From positions 58,745-122,744 of IMG/VR virus record IMGVR_UViG_3300037492_000170: a stretch of 64,000 nt of DNA. One strand, 5' to 3'. The position numbers and the translations under genes were made by a program. This DNA is from a virus. Under the pieces are notes generated by a model. That model was not told the DNA's origin and ran no database searches. It saw only the letters and a program-made list of their open reading frames with translations. Shown piece by piece: positions 26,285-34,610 of this stretch; position 1 is the first letter of the stretch, and the number at the start of each line of letters is the position of its first letter.

Positions 26285-27267
26285 GCGGTTGAAACCTCAC
26301 TAAATAATGATTCCTTAGATGCCTTTACTAACAGATCCGTTACAGGTTTTATCATACTTTCCTCAACAGGAAAGTATAAGTCTTCCTGAATAATAGTCTT
26401 GGTTGACTTCATATCCCCTGTCTTACCACGAAGTTTAAGCTGAAATTTATTTGCGCCGCTGCCGACAGAAAAAATAATTGAGCCCCCATCTTTAGACGAC
26501 ATGATTATTGATGGACCAGTGTTTGCATTTTTACTGTCAGCGCATCTAATTATCATACCGCTGCCATCTTCGGCATCTATCATTGTTATACCAGAACCAT
26601 TCTGCCCCAGTAACCGAACATACCCAGCCTTATCCTTAAAAATTTCGCCGGGGGCTTTTTGTGTCCCATCAGCCTGAGTGTCTGTATTTCGCGTATATAC
26701 TCCAGGTGGTCTGGGTTTAGTCTCCTCTCCCTCTTTCTGTGTCGGCTCCTTCCCCTTAATTCCACCATTAAAAACTAAACAACCGGAAGGACCTTGTATT
26801 ATAAGTTGCTCTTTATTAACAGTAGTTGTTATTGTCAGCCCAGATCCATCAGGTGTTTTGAGTTGATAAATATTATGACCTTGCTTCTTCTTTATAGCGT
26901 TTGCAGTCTCTTTAGGTAGTAATCCTACCTTGCTATCTTTAGACTCAGAAGATGGACCAGCGGGAAACACAATTTGGTTCATTGGGTCTCCGTCAATATT
27001 AACAAGAACACCCCTTTGCCTTGGAGACATGGGCCAGGATATACCAGTATCGCCTTTATTATGTGTGCCACCAATCGGCATACCACCTACTTCAACCCAA
27101 CTAGTATAGTTTTCCTTCCCAACTCCACTCTTAACAGGGCACTCAACTTGTACCCTATTATCCCCCTTGGGGTCTCCTTCTGTTTTACGAATAACACAAT
27201 CGCTAAAAGTGACAGCTTTTAGAATATTCCCAGCATCTGGATTAACTATTGTTGGTGTTTCCCACAT
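26281..27267 (-). CDS. Baseplate spike/hub protein, gpV/gp5-like
   Basis: This 328-residue protein has an N-terminal OB-fold-like segment (TFSDCVIRKTEGDPKGDNRV, VECPVKSGV..., then GDTGISWPMSPRQRGVLVNI) as in gpV/gp5 spike proteins. A repetitive beta region (LTITTTVNKEQLIIQGPSGC; DAEDGSGMIIRCADSKN; SIIMSSKDGGSIIFSV) consistent with a triple-stranded beta-helix needle follows. No lysozyme domain is visible. It is placed between the hub (gpD-like) and gp25 genes as expected. It would pierce the host envelope. Confidence 0.8.
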   Translation of the reverse strand: MWETPTIVNPDAGNILKAVTFSDCVIRKTEGDPKGDNRVQVECPVKSGVGKENYTSWVEVGGMPIGGTHNKGDTGISWPMSPRQRGVLVNIDGDPMNQIVFPAGPSSESKDSKVGLLPKETANAIKKKQGHNIYQLKTPDGSGLTITTTVNKEQLIIQGPSGCLVFNGGIKGKEPTQKEGEETKPRPPGVYTRNTDTQADGTQKAPGEIFKDKAGYVRLLGQNGSGITMIDAEDGSGMIIRCADSKNANTGPSIIMSSKDGGSIIFSVGSGANKFQLKLRGKTGDMKSTKTIIQEDLYFPVEESMIKPVTDLLVKASKESLFSEVSTA

Positions 27268-27269
27268 TA

Positions 27270-27530
27270 TTATGTCCTATCCACCGATGCATTTGCGCCA
27301 TCCTTTTTTACCCCGCCACCTTTAGCCTTTTCAGCACCTCCCCGTGACTGAGTAGTTGACATGGTAAACTTTGCTGATACTATAGTGCTATCATCTTTAC
27401 CAAACGAAACTGTAGCCTGACTTCCAGCATCTAGGTCTCTGGGTCCAATATTAATGTCACCGCCCCCATATATATCAGAGTTAATAACTACCTTACCTTT
27501 ACCTTTTTTTGTTTTTTTAGCTTGTGTCAT
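27270..27530 (-). CDS. Small basic hub-associated protein
   Basis: This 86-residue protein has a Lys-rich N-terminus (TQAKKTKKGKGKVVINSDIY) and Gly-rich beta segments (GGGDINIGPRDLDAGSQATV). It ends in GVKKDGANASVDRT, resembling the SVKQGMNSSVART end of the adjacent hub protein. It overlaps the hub gene by 4 bp. It might be a spike tip, linker or PAAR-like substitute, but no PAAR motif is visible. Function unknown. Confidence 0.55.
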   Translation of the reverse strand: MTQAKKTKKGKGKVVINSDIYGGGDINIGPRDLDAGSQATVSFGKDDSTIVSAKFTMSTTQSRGGAEKAKGGGVKKDGANASVDRT

Positions 27531-28624
27531 GTTCTAGCCACCGAAGAGTTCATTCCTTGTTTTACAGAGGACCCTTTCTTATTCCCCTCCTGCTTCTCAT
27601 CTGGTTCATTTCTCATCACATGTAGTGTAGTAGAACCACCGTGTCCTTCCTCCCAACCATGTGTACATGTTTGAACATACCAACCACCAGAATTCTCTGG
27701 TCCTAAATTATCAAATTCAATTCCCTTCTTTGCGCGAAGTTCAGGAGACCAGTATAGGACCACATCTCCGCGCACTGACTTACCTTTACTGGCATTCTGT
27801 GCTGCATTAGCCCTGTTATTATCCACTGAATTAGTATCAGATGAAGAACCATAATCGTAAGTCAAATCACCACCAGCAGCCGCTCCAGCGGCAGCACCAG
27901 CAACTCCTCCACTGCCAGCCCCTCCTCCACTACCGGCAGCAGCTCCTGCAGCAGCTCCTGCAGCTCCGCCCTTGCCTCCATCTGGTTTCTTTCCGTTTTT
28001 TTCCTCACGACCAACCCCAGAATTAAGCGCTGTACCTGTCATACACATTGCTTTTGGCGCGCACGAGGGAGCCTTGAATTCTCCAATATTAAACATAGTC
28101 TGCTCTGCGTTATATTGACTGGTAGTTTTACACATATTGGTTAATTCACCTATAATACTCCATACAGTACCATTACACGGGAGTTTTACACCATTACCAA
28201 AATCAGGACTTTGAAGGTCTACTTTTACACTAGCCTTATTATCAACAGCAGCCTCAACAGTCTCCTTTATAGCTTTAACTGCATCTGTTCCTTCTTTATA
28301 CATACCTTTCATAGATTTCCCATCAATATTTGCTATTATATCTTGCCCAAGAATCTCTATAGTTAATGCTTTATCAGAATAAGTCTCTGTGACCCCTTGA
28401 ATTTTAAGTTTTGCTGTGTTTGATAAATCATTTGGTGTTCCGAACATAACCTCGATATCACCATCTAATTGAAATAAACCACTAAATAACATATCAATGT
28501 TAACTATAGTTATATTGCAAGAAGACATCCCATCATCAACTTCCTTAACCGACCATTTAGATACAATTTTCGTTATATCTGTCTCGGCTACCTTAACAAT
28601 AAAATCACACTCTTTATCATACAT
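27527..28624 (-). CDS. Baseplate hub protein, gpD/gp27-like, with Gly/Ala linker
   Basis: This 365-residue protein has an N-terminal half with the beta pattern of late-control D hub proteins (FIVKVAETDITKIVSKWSVK; VEVMFGT-like DIEVMFGTPND; LTIEILGQDIIANIDGKSMK). About residues 210-255 are a pure Gly/Ala/Ser linker (GGAAGAAAGAAAGSGGGAGS), and a C-terminal domain with WYVQTCTHGWEEGHGGSTTL follows, similar to the YHVQSVEHSW-type end of gpD proteins. The long low-complexity linker is unusual in a hub. It overlaps both neighbours. Confidence 0.75.
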   Translation of the reverse strand: MYDKECDFIVKVAETDITKIVSKWSVKEVDDGMSSCNITIVNIDMLFSGLFQLDGDIEVMFGTPNDLSNTAKLKIQGVTETYSDKALTIEILGQDIIANIDGKSMKGMYKEGTDAVKAIKETVEAAVDNKASVKVDLQSPDFGNGVKLPCNGTVWSIIGELTNMCKTTSQYNAEQTMFNIGEFKAPSCAPKAMCMTGTALNSGVGREEKNGKKPDGGKGGAAGAAAGAAAGSGGGAGSGGVAGAAAGAAAGGDLTYDYGSSSDTNSVDNNRANAAQNASKGKSVRGDVVLYWSPELRAKKGIEFDNLGPENSGGWYVQTCTHGWEEGHGGSTTLHVMRNEPDEKQEGNKKGSSVKQGMNSSVART

Positions 28625-29076
28625 TACGCGGTTAACCTCAGAATTGTAACTGCAATTGTTGCATTATATGGTAAAAGAGTATCTGGGTTAGCTAAAGTTT
28701 TGTAGTGTACATCCACTTTATCTACTACACCATATATTGATAATGAAGCACCTGAAATAAACATAATCTTCGGTGGTCTCTTAACATTGCCACCAGATTC
28801 AGTAGTATCAGCTAACGCTATAAGACTATCTGCAAAACCTCGAACAAAGAAATCAGAGTTATTATCCCTAGAAACATCTATGGAAAAATGCACTATGTGG
28901 CTTGAACCACATGTATATTGTAAGAACGGCTCGTTATTACCAGCTGCTTTCATAGGATGCCACTGAGCTGACCTTGAATATTGAATGGTTGCTGGGTTCC
29001 ATTGAAAAATAACCGGGGAAGCCCCACCATCGACTGGTATTATCATACCTTTAGTAAAATTAGGTGAGTATGGCAT
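28624..29076 (-). CDS. Tail tube-initiator / CIS tube-type baseplate protein
   Basis: This 150-residue protein contains FQWNPATIQYSRSAQWHPMK, matching the conserved W-N-P-x-x-I-x-Y-S-R pattern of contractile-injection-system tube/LysM-associated proteins (Afp7-like N-terminal domain), and later VHFSIDVSRDN with PPKIMFISGASLSIYGVVDK. These proteins sit at the hub-tube junction. The 1-bp stop/start overlap with the hub gene supports joint assembly. The LysM part often fused in relatives is absent here and may be supplied by the gp25-LysM fusion. Confidence 0.8.
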   Translation of the reverse strand: MPYSPNFTKGMIIPVDGGASPVIFQWNPATIQYSRSAQWHPMKAAGNNEPFLQYTCGSSHIVHFSIDVSRDNNSDFFVRGFADSLIALADTTESGGNVKRPPKIMFISGASLSIYGVVDKVDVHYKTLANPDTLLPYNATIAVTILRLTA

Positions 29077-29096
29077 TTATATAGATAACATCCTTA

Positions 29097-31940
29097 TTAA
29101 TTTGTATAGCCGCCCTGTGGTGGTACTTCAGCAGAACCCCCCACTCTAACGTCCTGTGCCATGCCAGGTCCTGCTATCTTAATTCCTGCAATAGCTGCTG
29201 CCACTCCTGCTAAAGCCGATGCAATACTAGTTCCACCAGTACTAATACTTGCTGCCACTGTGTTGCTAACATCAGTTATAACACCACTAGAAGCCTCAGC
29301 ATCAGACATCCCTGTTTTACCCCCAGCAGCGACCACGGACTCCATTGCTCCTTCCATCCCTTCTGGATACAAATCAACACCTGAAGCAAGACCTTCTTTA
29401 TCGAACCAACTCCCTACATAATCTCTATTTAATTTTATGCCTCTTTTAAGTTCACCCCCCCAATAATCACCAGCAACATTATCATCTTTACGATTGGGAT
29501 CTGAGAGACTATTCCAATACTTCAAGTCTGCTTCATTCTTTAAAACCTGCTGCGCCTTTGTTTGTGTTGAATCTGGAGCATACCTAGATAAAAAGTTTGA
29601 AAGGAATGAGTTTGAGGCAGCAAATTGAGCAACGTCTCTAGAAAAGTTAGCAGTAGCACGTTGATAAACTGTAGAAGCATCTAATAACTTATCAGCACCA
29701 GTAACGGTATCTCCTTGACCATGAAAAGCCTCCTTAGCTTCTGCTGAAACTTGTTTTACTTGTTCCCTAATAAGAGGATTGTTCATAGAATCCATTACTC
29801 CCAACACTTCCAGACTCTTCACTCCGCGCCTAGCTTCTCCTTTACCAAATATATCATCCGCACGAGAGGAACTCTCTCCTACTAAATTCCATAATTTAGA
29901 TGGGTCTTCTGCATATAACGCTGGGGTCATCTGCTCAATAGACTGCCCACCAAACTCAGGCAATGGTTTTGTAATCACCCTTCTATTATGTGTTTGCACC
30001 CCAGACTTACTAACATAAGCAGGTGTAAACGCCTTCGCTCCCCTAACAAAGAAATCCCTTGGTTGTTTACTCATCCATTTTAGTTGCTGAGGGGTAAGCT
30101 TATATGGGTCCTCTGGCAAGTACCTAGATTCAAGAACTTTTCCACGCGTAGCACCCATCGCTACTATTCTATTAATATCCTCCATATTTTTTCCGGTTAA
30201 ATGTCTAAGTTGTCTACCTTGAGTATTGGCTTTCATGCCCATTGCTCTGGCTGAAAAAGCCATTCCAATTTCTTGTTCAATCGGTCTCCCTGTATTTAAA
30301 AGGGACTGAAATGTATACCTACCACTAGCTATCAAATCCCTAAACCATCCAGAAGAGAACGTTTCCCCTGCCCTGACCATATTCTGAAACTTAGTAAATC
30401 CAGCAGCCGGGTCTTTTGCCATAATATCTTTAAACTGAGGATGTTTTGTTAACAACTCAAACACAGTAGGCATCTCTAGTTGCGCCTGTTGAGGAGTCAT
30501 TTTTCCTAATCTAGCACCAACTATCGCATTCTCAGTTAACTTATCCATCTGCCCCGGTGCCATATTCTTAGTACCACCCAAACCCATAAACTCCGCCCGC
30601 ATACTAGCAAAGTCTCCAGAACCTATCCCCTTTAAACCACCATACTTTGCCGATATGTCTGTACCAGTCATAAAAGCAGCTTCAACTTGTTCCTTAGTAG
30701 CACCAGCAGCATACATATTAACTGCCGATTCTGTAAACTCTCCTCTATGTCTTTGAGTTACAACATCGCTAAGTACATTTCCAATGCCCCTAACTGCAGC
30801 ATAACCAGGAACATATACCATAGCAGAACCCATGCCTCCGCCCATAGTATTAATACCCTGTCTAATCAATCCACCGGTTGCGCTAGCCACTCCTCCAATA
30901 CGTTCTCTTATATTACCACCAGCACCACTAAACATATGAGAAGGACCCGCATCCCAGGGCATCCCCCATTCACCTAATCCAGTACCTGTAGGACCACCAT
31001 AATAACGTCCACGTTGTCTAGCATTGTTCTGTCTGGTCCACTCCGCTCTCCTTATCTCCGCTTCGTTATACTGACTAGACCTACCACCCACATAACCTGG
31101 TGCTTGCCAATTAACATAGGCTTGTCTTCCAGCCGCCGTAGTTAGATCAAATTTTGGGGCAGCTCCCGAAACATGAGCGCCCAAATCCGCAGCAAACTGC
31201 CTCATTCTAGGTGTCGGTCCTACACGGTCTGCCCCCCATCTTCCATCTGTCGTTTCAAGAGAACCGGCTGGTCTACCTAGACCACCAGCATCCCTTTTCA
31301 AAGCTGCGTTGCGTGCTTTTTCTTTTGCTGCGGATAAACTCGCTACATCAGCATCGGCTTGCATTGCGGCATCAACTGCTCTTCGGGCTAGTGTAACTTT
31401 CTGCACATCTAATGCAAGTTGTTTTTGACCTTTATGCATGGTAGCATATTTTTTCTGCTGTGCTGTATTCATCGAGGCGACAAGCTGCGCTTCAGTTAAT
31501 GCACCTTGAAGTGCTGCCTGTAATGCAACAGCTTCCTGTTTACCAGCTTTTGTGGTCTTAGCAACACTCATAACGGCAGCTTTGCTTTGTGCCGCTGCAA
31601 GTTCTGGAGCGTAAAGTGATGAGGGTGTTAAGTTTTTAGCAGAACCACCCGCCACATTGGCAAACATATTTCGAACATTATCAATTACTCTCTTGGCTTC
31701 AGTCTCAAAAGCCTTCAAACTATCAGTGCTTATTTTAGGCTCAATAAGAATATCACTAGCTGCTTTCTTTAAATCAGCAAACTGTTTGCGCAGCGGAGCA
31801 GTCAAATCCTTAGACATGGATTTGCCGACAGTTTGCTCAAGTTTGGCACCTAATTGATTAAACTCAGTAGCTATCTTATTTATTTCAGCTTCTAAGTTTC
31901 CAACTAGTGAAACACCTATGGTTACATTGGTATCAGGCAC
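29097..31940 (-). CDS. Tail tape measure protein
   Basis: This 947-residue protein has a helical N-terminus with coiled-coil spacing (VGNLEAEINKIATEFNQLGA), further Ala/Lys-rich helices, a Gly/Arg/Tyr-rich stretch around residues 280-345, and hydrophobic segments (for example AIAGIKIAGPG) near the C-terminus. Size and position directly downstream of tube and tail chaperone genes identify it. At about 0.15 nm per helical residue it would specify a tail of about 140 nm. No lysozyme or peptidase motif was seen. Confidence 0.85.
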   Translation of the reverse strand: MPDTNVTIGVSLVGNLEAEINKIATEFNQLGAKLEQTVGKSMSKDLTAPLRKQFADLKKAASDILIEPKISTDSLKAFETEAKRVIDNVRNMFANVAGGSAKNLTPSSLYAPELAAAQSKAAVMSVAKTTKAGKQEAVALQAALQGALTEAQLVASMNTAQQKKYATMHKGQKQLALDVQKVTLARRAVDAAMQADADVASLSAAKEKARNAALKRDAGGLGRPAGSLETTDGRWGADRVGPTPRMRQFAADLGAHVSGAAPKFDLTTAAGRQAYVNWQAPGYVGGRSSQYNEAEIRRAEWTRQNNARQRGRYYGGPTGTGLGEWGMPWDAGPSHMFSGAGGNIRERIGGVASATGGLIRQGINTMGGGMGSAMVYVPGYAAVRGIGNVLSDVVTQRHRGEFTESAVNMYAAGATKEQVEAAFMTGTDISAKYGGLKGIGSGDFASMRAEFMGLGGTKNMAPGQMDKLTENAIVGARLGKMTPQQAQLEMPTVFELLTKHPQFKDIMAKDPAAGFTKFQNMVRAGETFSSGWFRDLIASGRYTFQSLLNTGRPIEQEIGMAFSARAMGMKANTQGRQLRHLTGKNMEDINRIVAMGATRGKVLESRYLPEDPYKLTPQQLKWMSKQPRDFFVRGAKAFTPAYVSKSGVQTHNRRVITKPLPEFGGQSIEQMTPALYAEDPSKLWNLVGESSSRADDIFGKGEARRGVKSLEVLGVMDSMNNPLIREQVKQVSAEAKEAFHGQGDTVTGADKLLDASTVYQRATANFSRDVAQFAASNSFLSNFLSRYAPDSTQTKAQQVLKNEADLKYWNSLSDPNRKDDNVAGDYWGGELKRGIKLNRDYVGSWFDKEGLASGVDLYPEGMEGAMESVVAAGGKTGMSDAEASSGVITDVSNTVAASISTGGTSIASALAGVAAAIAGIKIAGPGMAQDVRVGGSAEVPPQGGYTN

Positions 31941-32241
31941 TTTTCCTCTTCTTTTTAGCCTCTTTTTTCTCGAACTCTATCTGAGCTAGGTACTGTTTCC
32001 ATGTATCTTTTCTTACTGAGCTGGGCCAGGACATAATATCATTCTTGCTTTCTTTCATGTGCCACTCAAGATTAAACACATCTTGATTGAATCCTTTAAG
32101 TGTTTCATAAACAAGTGGGCACCATATTGAAGCATCTCTATAACCCCATTGTACAAACTCACCAGCCACCTGGCGAGCTAGCCCGTTGGAAATAAAAAAT
32201 CCGGGTGTGTAAGCACATTCACCAACGCGGGAGAACTGCAC
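31933..32241 (-). CDS. Tail assembly chaperone, frameshifted extension (T part)
   Basis: This reading frame overlaps the end of the upstream chaperone in the -1 frame and could nominally start at a GTG. It is better read as the C-terminal extension made by -1 frameshifting at the U UUU UUA site. The extension (ISNGLARQVAGEFVQWGYRD, then HMKESKNDIMSWPSSVRKDT) ends in a very basic tail (KKEAKKKRKSA). The fused product would have 317 residues. In lambda and many other phages such a fusion (gpGT) recruits tube subunits to the tape measure during assembly; the gene sits between tube and tape measure as expected. Confidence 0.75.
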   Translation of the reverse strand: MQFSRVGECAYTPGFFISNGLARQVAGEFVQWGYRDASIWCPLVYETLKGFNQDVFNLEWHMKESKNDIMSWPSSVRKDTWKQYLAQIEFEKKEAKKKRKSA

Positions 32242-32885
32242 TTAGGGCACACCAACTTAGCCACAGAATCATAACCACATACTAATTTACTTCTAGCCTT
32301 TCTTATTGCTCTATGATCAGCAGAAGGGAATTTAACAACATCTTCATATGAAAAATCATTAGAGCCATCAATAGACCTAATACTCTGAAACTCACTCTGA
32401 TTAGAGTCCACGCCGGTATCCAGTTGAGATAAAACAATAGCTTCTTTGTGTCCGGTAAGTAGACCAAATACAATTTTCTTCTTAGTCTTTGGAAGTGTAA
32501 TCTCAACCTCCGGGTCCGCTTTATTCTCTACATCTGGATATGTAAACTTCATAGATTTAAGTGGAAACTCGTGTGGGGAAACTTCTCCACATACGTAACA
32601 CATATTGTTGAACTCAAATACTTCACCATAATTAATCTTGTAGCCCTCTATTAACAAATGGTCCTGATCTGGAACATATAAATCTAATATGTGATCGGTG
32701 GTAACTTTCCTCAAACTACCGATTGATTGAACAAGAACTGCTAGGTAATCCACTATCAGTTCATACATTTTTTTATTTCTTTTGAGAAGCAGTCTATCAG
32801 CGTATCCATCAGTTTCCTGAATAACGACATCTTTTCCGTTTAACGGGAGTGTAACTGTTTTCTTCTCAAGTACATAATCAGACAT
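32178..32885 (-). CDS. Tail assembly chaperone / T4-baseplate-like protein (G part)
   Basis: This 235-residue protein has two CxxC pairs (CYVCGEVSP at about residues 96-99 and CPKCSSPALV near 214-217) that could bind zinc together. Its centre is mostly beta (FPLKSMKFTYPDVENKADPE; EVEITLPKTKKKIVFGLLTG). Proteins with this pattern occupy the tail-chaperone slot in large myoviruses. The reading frame ends shortly after a slippery U UUU UUA heptamer that opens the -1 frame, giving a longer minor product. Confidence 0.75.
   Translation of the reverse strand: MSDYVLEKKTVTLPLNGKDVVIQETDGYADRLLLKRNKKMYELIVDYLAVLVQSIGSLRKVTTDHILDLYVPDQDHLLIEGYKINYGEVFEFNNMCYVCGEVSPHEFPLKSMKFTYPDVENKADPEVEITLPKTKKKIVFGLLTGHKEAIVLSQLDTGVDSNQSEFQSIRSIDGSNDFSYEDVVKFPSADHRAIRKARSKLVCGYDSVAKLVCPKCSSPALVNVLTHPDFLFPTG
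32193..32199 (-). other. -1 programmed ribosomal frameshift site (U UUU UUA)
   Basis: In the chaperone frame the codons read GAT TTT TTA TTT, so T-TTT-TTA fits the X-XXY-YYZ rule; the shifted frame is open for 86 further codons. Fifteen nt downstream, CTCGCCAG and CTGGTGAG form an 8-bp stem (one G-T pair) with a GTGG loop that could act as stimulator. The zero-frame stop lies between them. Confidence 0.75.
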
Positions 32886-32903
32886 AAAGCCTCCCTAGTA
32901 AAA

Positions 32904-33386
32904 CTAAGATATAATTCGCATAGTCCTTGATTCATATGCGATTTCTAACTCTTCAATAACATTAGCAGCTTCACCCAAAGAATGCCTATCCCCTAATGTA
33001 AAGCTAACAGGAAAACCACGTTTATACTCCCACACTCTGGAGGGGTCGCCGCGCGGATCTAACTCATATAAAGTAAAATTCTTTGTATAGACAGATGGGA
33101 CGTTACCATTACCAGTAACCGGGTCTTGACACAGATTCATCCAATCTTCGAAATAAACCCTTCCAGGTCCATCCAAAGGAGCCACTATACCAAGAGTACA
33201 GTTACCATAAGTGAGCATCCCTACTTCTTTAGCCGGGTGGTTTTGCCCAGCCCCTGCGTGCTGGGTAACACTATTTGTACGAACCCCAGGATTAAAGTGC
33301 TGCACTAAAGCAGCCGGAAGTCCATTAATCTCTAATCTAAACTTAAATTGCTTCAACACACTAATTGCTGCAGCTTCTACGGGCAT
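32904..33386 (-). CDS. Tail tube protein, gp19-like
   Basis: This 160-residue protein has the T4 gp19-type pattern: FKFRLEINGLPAALVQHFNP at the start, YFEDWMNLC in the middle, NFTLYELDPRGDPSRVWEYK and a closing strand (VIEELEIAYESRTMRI). The length fits the family. It polymerises into the inner tail tube inside the sheath. It has a good SD (AGGAGG) and lies between sheath and chaperone genes, separated from the sheath by the HNH copy 3 insertion. A second, shorter tube-like protein is encoded at 61873-62253. Confidence 0.9.
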   Translation of the reverse strand: MPVEAAAISVLKQFKFRLEINGLPAALVQHFNPGVRTNSVTQHAGAGQNHPAKEVGMLTYGNCTLGIVAPLDGPGRVYFEDWMNLCQDPVTGNGNVPSVYTKNFTLYELDPRGDPSRVWEYKRGFPVSFTLGDRHSLGEAANVIEELEIAYESRTMRIIS

Positions 33387-33438
33387 TTTCTAGTTCCTCC
33401 TATCAATTTTTGTGCACACAAAAATGAACATGGCGAAC

Positions 33439-33466
33439 ATGTTAGATGCTCGCCAGATTCTGTCAA
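33439..33466 (-). promoter_or_regulatory. Possible promoter between HNH copy 3 and tail tube gene
   Basis: On the minus strand a perfect TTGACA (33466-33461) is followed after 16 nt by TAACAT (33444-33439), a weak -10. It would restart transcription of tube and downstream tail genes after the HNH insertion. An inverted repeat TTTTTGTG/CACAAAAA lies about 25 bp downstream in the leader. Support is limited to the -35 match. Confidence 0.35.
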
Positions 33467-33491
33467 GGGGATGTCAGGAGATATGTTACTT

Positions 33492-34529
33492 TTAACTAAT
33501 CCTATTCTTCAACTCCTCTACCCGTAGACAACCGCAAGATTTGGAAGAGCCCCTCTTCAGGTTGTTTAAAAGAACCTCGGTAACCTTACCACAATCGCAC
33601 TTACATAACGCATATGTGAGATACTGTTTTCCGTTAGATTTTCTGCATGTATTTACTACGGTTAATCTACCAAACCTAATTCCTGAAAGGTCTTTCAACT
33701 TAGAACCTTGAGGGATATTATACTTAGTACCTGGTTTAGTTCCGGGCGTGTGCGCGTTAGGGTCCAATATCTTCTCGGGTGGGTCCCCCCGTTCATACCT
33801 GTTCTTTAATAACTGATACGAAACTCCAAGCTTCTCTGCCCACTCTCCTATAGTCCGTGACTCGCCGCCATATGTAAGAATGGTATTTTTAATATCCCTA
33901 GTCTTGTTGTCAAGTGTGTTCTTAGATAGAACCTTATCTACAGAAAACTTCGACCTTGACCTTATTCGTTTATGAATAGTAGTGGCTGGAATATCAAGTT
34001 GCTTTGCCCAATCCTCTACAACACGAGTCTCTCCTTTATATGTCAACTTACGATTCGTACGTTTGTTCCTTGCCTGTTCTCTTAGGCTTTCGTACCTACA
34101 GTTCTCTGGAGAATACCCCAAATCATTATCTTTCCTACCTAATGTCTTTCCATCTGGGCATATTCCCATATCTTCAAAGAAGTTAGCGAAGCCGTCTTCC
34201 CCATCCCACCTATCACAAAAGGTTATCCCTCTCCCTCCATAATTTTTATACTCTTTTCTGTTAGGATTTCTGCATCTAGCACGCGCCCCTTCCCATATCG
34301 TATATTCCTTCTGGTATATACTGTCTTTTGCCGCCCCGCCGTGTTTCACATTAGCGCTGCACCCACAAGAGGTGGATTTACCAGTTCGTACTGAATAAGA
34401 ATCGACGAGTCTCTCTGTTCCACACTCACATACACACTTGTAAAAATAACGTGTAGATGTCCCCATAACCTTCTTAATGACACCAGTCACTTTCCATTTC
34501 CCAAATTTTGTTCCGGCTTTATTTTCCAT
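33492..34529 (-). CDS. Free-standing HNH-type homing endonuclease (copy 3, extended)
   Basis: This 345-residue member of the HNH family begins with a Cys ribbon (CVCECG ... SCGC), followed by YGGRGITFCDRWDGEDGF and the HNH-like segment LGRKDNDLGYSPENCRYESL. Unlike copies 1 and 2 it then carries two helix-turn-helix-like repeats (VVEDWAKQLDIPATTIHKRI; TIGEWAEKLGVSYQLLKNRY) and ends with a second copy of the N-terminal ribbon (FGRLTVVNTCRKS, CKCDCGKV, SCGCLRVEEL). It interrupts the sheath-tube gene pair without breaking either gene. The SD is buried in a hairpin and a consensus promoter overlaps that hairpin. Confidence 0.85.
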   Translation of the reverse strand: MENKAGTKFGKWKVTGVIKKVMGTSTRYFYKCVCECGTERLVDSYSVRTGKSTSCGCSANVKHGGAAKDSIYQKEYTIWEGARARCRNPNRKEYKNYGGRGITFCDRWDGEDGFANFFEDMGICPDGKTLGRKDNDLGYSPENCRYESLREQARNKRTNRKLTYKGETRVVEDWAKQLDIPATTIHKRIRSRSKFSVDKVLSKNTLDNKTRDIKNTILTYGGESRTIGEWAEKLGVSYQLLKNRYERGDPPEKILDPNAHTPGTKPGTKYNIPQGSKLKDLSGIRFGRLTVVNTCRKSNGKQYLTYALCKCDCGKVTEVLLNNLKRGSSKSCGCLRVEELKNRIS

Positions 34530-34534
34530 AAAAA

Positions 34535-34562
34535 AACCTCCTTACATTTTCATAAGGAGGTT
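34535..34562 (-). promoter_or_regulatory. SD-sequestering hairpin of HNH copy 3
   Basis: The stem AACCTCCTTA / TAAGGAGGTT is 10 bp, perfect, with an 8-nt loop. It contains the full Shine-Dalgarno sequence TAAGGAGGT, ending 5 nt before the ATG. In long transcripts from the sheath gene the SD would be paired and translation low. Transcripts that start at the overlapping promoter would lack the 5-prime arm. Confidence 0.75.
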
Positions 34563-34588
34563 ATACCATAAAAAAGATGAAATGTCAA
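34560..34588 (-). promoter_or_regulatory. Consensus promoter overlapping the HNH copy 3 hairpin
   Basis: TTGACA (34588-34583), 17 nt, TATAAC (34565-34560), with TGG in the extended -10 position. A start point 6-8 nt further is near 34552-34554, that is after the 5-prime arm of the SD hairpin. Five of six -10 bases and all six -35 bases match sigma-70 consensus. Confidence 0.75.
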
Positions 34589-34610
34589 GTTTTACTCTGG
34601 AACGCCGTTT

